DNA of 64,000 nucleotides from Psychrobacter sp. WY6 (GTDB lineage: Bacteria > Pseudomonadota > Gammaproteobacteria > Pseudomonadales > Moraxellaceae): NCBI RefSeq assembly GCF_018448495.1, contig NZ_CP049902.1, forward strand, positions 1,674,001-1,738,000, in the 5' to 3' direction. Made by a program: the position numbers and the translations under genes. Numbering within the stretch: the stretch's first letter is position 1; every line of letters starts with the position of its first letter. Positions 57,550 through 64,000 of this stretch are shown piece by piece. The notes below the pieces were generated by a model. That model did no database searches. It was not told where the DNA came from and saw nothing but the letters and a program-made list of their open reading frames with translations.

Positions 57550-60119
57550 ATGTTAAGTCGTCATCTTGAAGTTTCTTTGCGTTTAGCAATGACACTTGCG
57601 CGCCAAAAATCGCATGAGTACCTCACTGTTGAGCATCTATTATTGGCGTTATTAGAGAATACTCACGCTGCCAATACATTAACTGCCTGTAATGCTAATG
57701 TTTCAACGCTGCGCACCGAGTTAGAAGCTTATATCAATAAGCATACGCCAACGGTAGACGCAGACACCGAGCAGTCACCGCAGCCAACCCAAAGCTTTGA
57801 TCGTATTCTGCAGCGTGCTATTTTCCATGTACAATCTATTGGTGGTGGTCGCCTTGTTGAAGGCTCAGACATTTTAGTATCTATGTTTTCAGAGCACGAT
57901 ACTTATGCCGTTTATTTGCTCAAAAAGCAGGGTATTAGTCGTCTTGAGCTGACCCAGTACTTATCGCATGGTCAAGATAAAGACGAGCCATCTGAGCCAC
58001 GTGCTTCTATGACGGGCGAACGCCGTAGTGCCTCAGAAAAAACCAGTAAAGATCCCTTGGTTGAGTTTGCGACCAACCTGAACCAGCGTGCGGCTGAAGG
58101 TAAGACTGATCCATTGATTGGACGTGGCCCTGAAATTGAGCGAGCCGCGCAAGTATTATGTCGTCGCCGTAAAAATAACCCGTTATTGGTTGGTGAGCCT
58201 GGCGTCGGTAAGACCTCTATCGCTGAAGGCTTGGCGTGGTTGATTATTAATGATAAAGCACCGAAACCATTGAATGGCTGCGTGATTTATAGCCTTGATA
58301 TTGGCTCATTAATCGCTGGTACCAAATACCGTGGTGATTTCGAAAAACGCATGAAGTCGCTGCTTGATGCGCTAAAGAAGAAGCCCAATGCGATCTTGTT
58401 TATTGATGAGATTCATATGATTATTGGCGCAGGGTCGTCAATGAGTAGCAATATGGACGTATCAAACTTGATTAAGCCAGCACTTGCTAATGGTGAGCTG
58501 CGCTGTATCGGCTCAACTACCTTTACCGAATACCGTCAAGTGTTTGAAAAAGACCATGCACTGTCACGTCGCTTCCAAAAAATTGATGTCAAAGAACCAA
58601 GTGTCGACGATACAATTGATATTTTGCGCGGTCTGAAGCCTCGTTATGAGGAATTTCATAATGTTGAATATACCGATGAAGCGTTGGTCACCGCCGTTCA
58701 ATTATCTGCTAAGCATATTCACGAGCGTTTTACCAGATAAAGCGATTGATGTGATTGACGAAGCAGGTGCCTATAAGCGTTTAGGCGTGATTCCTGATGC
58801 TGATGATATTGATGCAGAAGAAATCTTCATTGCGGATATAGAGCAAGATTTTGATGCTCAGATTGATGCCGATGTTGAGGGTCTCGATGGCGACACGTAT
58901 AGCGATAGCGAAATGCAGGATGAAGCGGAAACTGCAAAAGCCAATGATCGTGCCAAATCGTTCAGTGAGTCAAAAAGTGCCAAGGCTAAGAAAAAACCAC
59001 CAATGAAAATCGATGTGGCAGATATTGAGGCGATTGTTGCCAAGCTTGCACGTATTCCGCCCAAGTCAGTATCGAGTGATGATAAGAGTATTCTTCAGCA
59101 CTTAGATCGTGATCTTAAACACTTAGTGTTTGGTCAAGATGAAGCAATTGAAACATTAGCCGACGCCATTAAGCTATCACGTGCCGGTCTAAAAGCAACA
59201 GATAAGCCAATTGGTTCGTTTATGTTTGCCGGTCCTACTGGGGTGGGTAAAACCGAAGTTTCACGTCAATTGGCAAATTTGTTAGGCGTAGAACTGGTTC
59301 GTTTTGATATGTCAGAATATGGAAGCCCATACCGCATCGCGTTTGATTGGTGCGCCTCCTGGCTATGTCGGTTATGATCAAGGTGGTTTGTTGACTGAAA
59401 AAATCAATCAACATCCACATTGTGTTTTATTGCTTGATGAGATTGAAAAAGCGCACCCTGATGTCTTCAACTTGTTACTGCAAGTGATGGATCATGGTAC
59501 GTTGACTGATAACAATGGTCGTGTGGCTATCTTTAAGCAAGTCATTGTGATTATGACGACCAATGTCGGTGCTGATAGTATTAGCCGCTCTTCAATGGGC
59601 TTTACTCAGCAAGACCATAGCCGTGATAATACGGAGTCGCTCAAACGTGTCTTTACGCCAGAGTTCCGTAACCGTCTAGATGCCATCATCCAATTTAACC
59701 CATTAGATACCTCCGTGGTGGTATCTGTGGTTGATAAATTCTTGGTTGAGCTACAAGTCCAGCTTGATGATAAACAAGTCACCTTAGAGATTGATGACGA
59801 AGTACGCGATTATTTGGCTCACAAAGGCTATGATCGCCTAATGGGTGCACGCCCAATGCAGCGTCTGATTCAAGATGAGATCAAAAAGTCATTGGCAAGT
59901 ATGATTTTGTTTGGTGATTTGGTCAATGGTGGGGTAGTACATCTCACCTTAGAGCCTGAAGCTAATGATGAACAAGATGGTGATTCTGTTAAGCTTGATA
60001 AGTACAGTGGTAAGACGGATTATAACTCTACATATAAAGGATCAGCAGATAGTCGTATTATCTTGACGGTCGTTGAGACTCATGAGCCACATCCAGACTC
60101 TGAGTCACTCGCCAGCTAA
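57550..60119 (+). pseudogene. clpA: ClpA, ATPase of ClpAP protease, broken by two 2-base deletions
   Basis: ClpA unfolds proteins for ClpP and works with ClpS. An intact gene would give about 857 residues: N-domain (1-145), AAA1 with Walker [10 protein letters not shown] (about 215) and Walker B ILFIDEIHM (about 283), AAA2 with GPTGVGKTEV and VLLLDEIEKAHPD. As written, frame 1 stops at 58740 after HIHERFTR; the right continuation LPDKAIDVIDEAGAYKRL is in frame 2 (two T missing at 58728-58731). Frame 2 then leaves the family after FDMSEY and the true MEAHTASRLIGAPPGYVGYD is in frame 3 (TA missing near 59316-59321). Protein parts otherwise look intact. Confidence 0.93.
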
Positions 60120-60142
60120 GTTTTTGCTACTAATGTAATAAC

Positions 60143-60177
60143 AACGGTTACCATGTTACTGTGGTAGCCGTTTTTTT
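60143..60177 (+). terminator. Rho-independent terminator after clpA
   Basis: An 11-bp stem with one G-U pair (60143-60153 with 60162-60172), 8-base loop and a T7 run. Confidence 0.9.
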
Positions 60178-60179
60178 AT

Positions 60180-60188
60180 TGCTATAAT
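60180..60188 (+). promoter_or_regulatory. Extended -10 promoter before ung
   Basis: TGCTATAAT at 60180-60188 follows directly after the clpA terminator, 112 bases before the ung ATG. No clear -35 was seen. Confidence 0.45.
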
Positions 60189-60299
60189 TCATAACAAAAC
60201 CAACGTATGAAATCGCGAGCTCCCATTCATGTGCGAGATTGGTTTACGCATCATTACTCGATATTTATCTAATTAATAACAAATATAACAGGACATACT

Positions 60300-61036
60300 A
60301 TGGAATTATTCGATGAACAAACGCCAAAAACGCCAGCGCAAAAACAAGCAATTTTAGACAATGTGCGCTTGCCAGAAGATTGGAAAACGGCGTTAGCAGA
60401 CGAGTTAACTTCTAACATATGGACGACTTGCGTGCGTTTTTAAAAGAAGCCTATCAATCAGAAAACAGTATCTATCCGCCAGCACCTTTAATATTTAATG
60501 CGTTAAACCTGACCCCTTTATCACAAGTTAAAGTCGTGATACTAGGTCAAGATCCTTATCATGGACCAGGGCAGGCAATGGGCTTATCGTTTTCAGTGCC
60601 CAAAGTCATTCCAAAGCCACCCTCACTCAATAATTTGTTAAAAGAGATGGCAAGTGACGTTGGTATCGCACCCTCAAAACATGGCGACCTGACTTACTGG
60701 GCGCAGCAAGGAGTTTTGCTATTAAATAGCTCTCTGACCGTGCGAGAAAGTGAGCCAAATAGCCATCAAAATAAAGGTTGGGAGCAGTTTACCGATGCGG
60801 TGATTGATGTGGTTAATGAACAAACAGAACATACCGTATTTATATTGTGGGGCAGTAAAGCACAGAAAAAAGGCAAATATATCAATACTGATAAGCATCT
60901 TATTCTCACCGCTGTACACCCATCACCACTTGCTGCCAATCGTGGTGGATTCTTTGGTTCCAAGCCGTTTTCTAAGACCAATGATTATCTGGTACAGTAT
61001 GGGCAAACGCCTATCGATTGGCAATTACCGCAATAG
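60300..61036 (+). pseudogene. ung: Uracil-DNA glycosylase Ung, N-terminal frameshift
   Basis: Ung removes uracil from DNA in base excision repair. The likely true start is ATG 60300 (AGGA upstream), beginning MELFDEQTPKTPAQKQAILD and reading through LPEDWKTALADELTSN. One base is missing near 60416-60418, and the frame then continues as MDDLRAFLKEAYQSENSIYPP from ATG 60419. The remaining part holds all key motifs: VVILGQDPYHGPGQAMGLSF (catalytic Asp), GVLLLNSSLTV, and AVHPSPLAANRGGFFG. As written, a 205-residue form from 60419 lacks about 40 N-terminal residues but has the whole catalytic core, so it might still work if translated. Confidence 0.9.
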
Positions 61037-61048
61037 TTGTCAAAATAA

Positions 61049-61615
61049 ATGAAACATAAAAAAAATATAAGCTTGAAGCCATATCCAACTGCAAATAGTC
61101 AGTTAGTTATTGAAGATATGCAAGCCAGCGCATTTTGGTCACTTCAAGATATGAGCTGGATGAACATAGCTCTTAAACTTGCTAGGCAAGGTGCTGAGCG
61201 TGGAGAGGTGCCAGTAGGAGCGATACTGGTACATAATCAGCAGATTATTGGTCAAGGATTCAATGAGCCAATTGGTCGTCACGATGCGACCGCTCATGCC
61301 GAGATTGTCGCATTAAGAGAAGCGTGTGCGCGCTTAAAAAACTATCGTTTACCATTACAGACAACGTTATACGTTACCTTAGAGCCTTGTACGATGTGTA
61401 TCGGAGCGCTCATTCATGCGCGGGTAGATAGATTGGTTTATGCAGCAAGCGAGCCACGAGCGGGTATGGTTGGTAGTCAGATAAATTTACCGATACAACC
61501 TTTTATAATCATGCTATCGAAGTACATAATGGCTTATGTCGTGAGCATAGTAGCCAGATGCTTAAGACCTTTTTCCGTGAACGACGAAAAGCGGCAAAAA
61601 AGAAAGACAATATAA
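61049..61615 (+). CDS. tadA: tRNA-specific adenosine deaminase TadA, C-terminus frameshifted
   Basis: TadA deaminates A34 to inosine in tRNA-Arg(ACG). Zinc-site motifs H-A-E (ATAHAEIVALREAC) and PCTMCIGAL are intact. After NLPIQPF the written frame goes astray (188 residues). With one T added to the T4 run at 61501-61504, the sequence continues YNHAIEVHNGLCREHSSQML and ends with KTFFRERRKAAKKKDNISN, stopping at 61623, which is the expected TadA tail. Up to 37 N-terminal residues precede the family core, so the start may be later (for example the ATG at 61151). TadA is essential in E. coli, which argues for an error in the sequence. Confidence 0.9.
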   Translation: MKHKKNISLKPYPTANSQLVIEDMQASAFWSLQDMSWMNIALKLARQGAERGEVPVGAILVHNQQIIGQGFNEPIGRHDATAHAEIVALREACARLKNYRLPLQTTLYVTLEPCTMCIGALIHARVDRLVYAASEPRAGMVGSQINLPIQPFIIMLSKYIMAYVVSIVARCLRPFSVNDEKRQKRKTI

Positions 61616-61663
61616 GCAATTAACAAGATATCAGTCTTGCTGCTAGTGATGGGTAGGTTTCTT

Positions 61664-61672
61664 TGCTATAAT
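61664..61672 (+). promoter_or_regulatory. Extended -10 promoter before cmk
   Basis: TTGCTATAAT-type box (TATAAT at 61667-61672) about 120 bases before cmk. No clear -35 was seen at the usual spacing. Confidence 0.4.
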
Positions 61673-61794
61673 ATCGCCCTATTTGATGACGAAATGATGA
61701 ATTAATTGTCAAGCGTTTGATAAATAAGTAAATATTATTCTGCAGCTAGCATGCACTAAGCCGTATCAGTATCGTCTACTATTAAGTGAGTATT

Positions 61795-62577
61795 ATGACC
61801 GTTTCTACAGCTGATAACGCTATACTTGATAACTTTGGTGCTGGCAGTAATGATAACCAAGCGCCAGTGTTGCGCTACCCAGTTATCTGCATTGATGGAC
61901 CAAGTGGGGCAGGTAAAGGTACGGTCACGTGGCGTTTAGCCCAAGCATTGAATTATCAACTGCTAGATTCAGGTGCTTTGTATCGTATCGTTGGACTCAA
62001 AGCATTTGAAGCGGGATTAGTTGCGGCAGATGGAAGCCAAGCCATTGACGAGATGGTTGTATTAGCATTAACGCAGCGCCTAGAGATTGCTTTTGTACCT
62101 AACAATGCATCAGGACGTGTTGATATTTTAGTGAATGGTGAAGCGGTTGGTGAGCAGGTTCGTAATGAAACCGTGGGCGGCTATGCATCACAAATAGCCG
62201 TATTTCCAAAAGTTCGTCAAGCATTACTAAAGTTGCAACAAGATATGGCAACTCGTTCTGGATTGGTCGCTGATGGTCGCGATATGGGAACGGTGGTGTT
62301 CCCAGATGCGGATGTAAAAGTGTATTTGACTGCCAGTGCTGAAGCGCGTGCCGAGCGCCGCGTAACACAGTTAATAAATGCTGGTCAGACGGCAGATTTT
62401 GACGCGATTTTAGCGACGATTAAAGCTCGTGATGATCGTGATGAGAATCGAGCGACTGCACCATCAAAGCCTGCAGAAGATGCTCTACTACTAGATAGCT
62501 CTAACTTAGATGCTGATGAAGTTTATGCACAAGTGAAAAGACATTGTCAGGATAAAGGTATTTTCTTTAATAGTTAA
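61795..62577 (+). CDS. cmk: Cytidylate kinase
   Basis: It phosphorylates CMP and dCMP. From ATG 61795 it has 260 residues (GTG 61786 is an alternative). About 28 residues precede the P-loop IDGPSGAGKGTVTWRLAQAL. Then come LLDSGALYRIVGLKA (substrate), GLVADGRDMGTVVFPDADVK, and the lid ERRVTQL with RDDRDENRATAPSKPAEDAL. cmk before rpsA is a widely conserved order. Confidence 0.96.
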   Translation: MTVSTADNAILDNFGAGSNDNQAPVLRYPVICIDGPSGAGKGTVTWRLAQALNYQLLDSGALYRIVGLKAFEAGLVAADGSQAIDEMVVLALTQRLEIAFVPNNASGRVDILVNGEAVGEQVRNETVGGYASQIAVFPKVRQALLKLQQDMATRSGLVADGRDMGTVVFPDADVKVYLTASAEARAERRVTQLINAGQTADFDAILATIKARDDRDENRATAPSKPAEDALLLDSSNLDADEVYAQVKRHCQDKGIFFNS

Positions 62578-62887
62578 TAAAAACAAGTTAGTAAGTATGA
62601 AAAAGTTTCCTATACGCTTGATTTTAGTATAAAATCACAGTAGTAGACGCTAATAATCTCTAGAGAGTGATAAAAATATTCTTTCTAAATCATAGAGATT
62701 TAAAAGTATAAGGCATTGCAATATAAGACAGTTGTTGCTAGTGAGTTTAATAAGTTATGTGCTTACTAACAACAAACGTTTTTATATATGATTGTATGGG
62801 ATATAAAACCAGTATTCTCGTTTTATGCAATCATAAATTTGATCCGTACTGTGCTGGACAGGATACGGCTATACAAAGGTAGACATA
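62578..62887 (+). promoter_or_regulatory. rpsA leader and promoter region
   Basis: 310 bases between cmk and rpsA. In other gammaproteobacteria S1 represses its own translation by binding a structured leader; here a short hairpin (CCGTA...TACGG around 62844-62869) precedes an AAGG ribosome binding site. Autoregulation is inferred from the family, not shown. No gene was seen in the gap. Confidence 0.35.
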
Positions 62888-64000
62888 ATGGAATCATTTG
62901 CTGAACTATTTGAAGCGAGCATCGAAGAAACAGGTCTGGATATCGAGCGTGGCTCGGTTATCACTGGTACTGTTGTGGCCATTGATAACGACTGGATCAC
63001 TGTTGATACTGGTCTGAAATCTGAAGGTATCGTCGCTCGTGAAGAGTTTTTAAGCGAAGAAGGCGAACTTGAAGTTGAAGTTGGCGATAGCGTTGATGTC
63101 GTGGTTGAAGCGGTTGATAACGGCATGGGTCAAACCTTGCTTTCACGTGAAAAAGCCAAACGTGTTGAAACTTGGAACTTCCTTGAAAAAATCGCTGATA
63201 ATGATGAAATCGTAAAAGGTATCATCTCAAGCAAAGTTAAAGGCGGTTTCACTGTAGATATCGGTTCAGTACGTGCGTTCCTACCAGGTTCATTGGTAGA
63301 TGTTCGTCCTATCCGTGACACCACGCATCTTGAAGGCAAAGAGCTAGAATTCAAAGTTATCAAACTTGATCAAAAGCGCAACAACGTTGTTGTTAGCCGT
63401 CGTGCAGTTATGGAAGCTGAAAATTCAGCTGAGCGCGAAGAGCTATTGAACAAGCTTGAAGAAGGCATCGAGATCGAAGGTATCGTTAAGAACCTTACTG
63501 ATTACGGCGCATTCGTTGATCTAGGTGGTATCGATGGTCTATTGCACATCACTGACATGGCATGGCGCCGTATCAAGCATCCATCTGAAGTTGTTGAAGT
63601 TGGTCAAGACCTAAAAGTTAAAGTATTGAAGTTTGACCGTGAGCGCAATCGCGTTAGCCTAGGTCTAAAACAACTTGGTACTGATCCTTGGGATAACGTT
63701 GGCGGCACTTACCCAGTAGGTAGTGTGGTTAAAGCACGCGTCACCAACTTAACTGATTATGGTTGTTTCGCTGAGATTTCTGAAGGTATTGAAGGTCTAG
63801 TACACGTGTCAGAAATGGATCATACCAACAAAAACATCCACCCATCAAAAGTTGTTCAAGTGGGCGATGAAGTTGAAGTAATGATTCTTGATATCGATGA
63901 AGAACGTCGTCGTATCAGCTTAGGTATCAAACAAACTCTAGCTAACCCATGGGATGAGTTTGATAAGAAACATGAGCGCGGTGATAAAATCACTGGTACG
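62888..64000 (+). CDS. rpsA: 30S ribosomal protein S1 (3' end outside window)
   Basis: S1 binds mRNA on the 30S subunit and aids initiation. The frame is open from ATG 62888 to the window end, 371 codons of a family near 560. Repeated S1 (OB-fold) domains are visible: [40 protein letters not shown] with [17 protein letters not shown], and [20 protein letters not shown] with [16 protein letters not shown]. The first two weaker repeats start with [19 protein letters not shown]. Codon use is that of a highly expressed gene. Confidence 0.97.
   Translation, partial: MESFAELFEASIEETGLDIERGSVITGTVVAIDNDWITVDTGLKSEGIVAREEFLSEEGELEVEVGDSVDVVVEAVDNGMGQTLLSREKAKRVETWNFLEKIADNDEIVKGIISSKVKGGFTVDIGSVRAFLPGSLVDVRPIRDTTHLEGKELEFKVIKLDQKRNNVVVSRRAVMEAENSAEREELLNKLEEGIEIEGIVKNLTDYGAFVDLGGIDGLLHITDMAWRRIKHPSEVVEVGQDLKVKVLKFDRERNRVSLGLKQLGTDPWDNVGGTYPVGSVVKARVTNLTDYGCFAEISEGIEGLVHVSEMDHTNKNIHPSKVVQVGDEVEVMILDIDEERRRISLGIKQTLANPWDEFDKKHERGDKITGT

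Noticed and set aside
57550-60119. Programmed ribosomal frameshifting in clpA
   Set aside because: There are two separate -2 lesions with no slippery heptamer and downstream structure evident, and neighbouring genes show the same type of indel.

Overview
The window reads as ordinary chromosomal core sequence from a gammaproteobacterium of the Moraxellaceae, most likely Psychrobacter. Supporting this are moderate AT-richness, the order pyrH-frr-uppS-cdsA-dxr-rseP-bamA-lpxD-fabZ-lpxA, the neighbourhood lptD-surA next to amgK-murU, a CIO-type cytochrome bd oxidase, and very long, Asn/Ser/Asp-rich versions of LptD, TamA and TamB. The genus is an inference from memory of gene order and protein style; no database was searched. 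Nothing here looks like a prophage, CRISPR array, rRNA or tRNA locus, and I saw no complete insertion sequence.

Layout. 1-11.7 kb (+): translation and nucleotide genes (pyrH, frr), isoprenoid and phospholipid genes (uppS, cdsA, dxr), then envelope assembly (rseP, bamA, lpxD, fabZ, lpxA). 12-18.3 kb: an NSS-type sodium symporter, tgt, a SOUL-family protein, asd, and an endonuclease/exonuclease/phosphatase-fold membrane protein. 18.7-23.5 kb (-): lptD-surA, divergent from amgK-murU (+, 23.9-25.8 kb; cell-wall recycling). 26-28.7 kb (-): cydA-cydB and a 38-residue DUF2474-like gene. 29-35.6 kb (-): a large lipoprotein hydrolase, a TPR-like secreted protein, coq7 and an LplT-like transporter. 36-44.8 kb (+): tamA-tamB. 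45-48.2 kb: a Fur-box-controlled hemP (-), a MutT-ThiE fusion and a lipocalin. 48.5-64 kb (+): gap, obgE, proB, hemE, argC, a membrane coiled-coil protein, clpS, clpA, ung, tadA, cmk and the start of rpsA.

Most of the window serves the outer membrane: lipid A synthesis (lpxD, fabZ, lpxA), barrel assembly (bamA, surA), LPS insertion (lptD), the TAM translocon (tamA, tamB), stress proteolysis (rseP) and precursor supply (uppS, cdsA, dxr, amgK, murU).

The most notable observation is six small deletions that break otherwise well-conserved genes: cydB, argC, clpA (twice), ung and tadA. All but the ung lesion clearly lie in a short homopolymer or dinucleotide repeat, and five lie in 55.3-61.5 kb. 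Because tadA is normally essential, assembly error is the simplest reading, but real gene decay cannot be excluded from the sequence alone. Other points of interest are a MITE-like element after tamB, a perfect 15-bp inverted repeat between tgt and the SOUL gene, a lipocalin with a 165-codon open N-terminal extension, and the absence of skp between bamA and lpxD. I did not find a convincing new multi-gene system.
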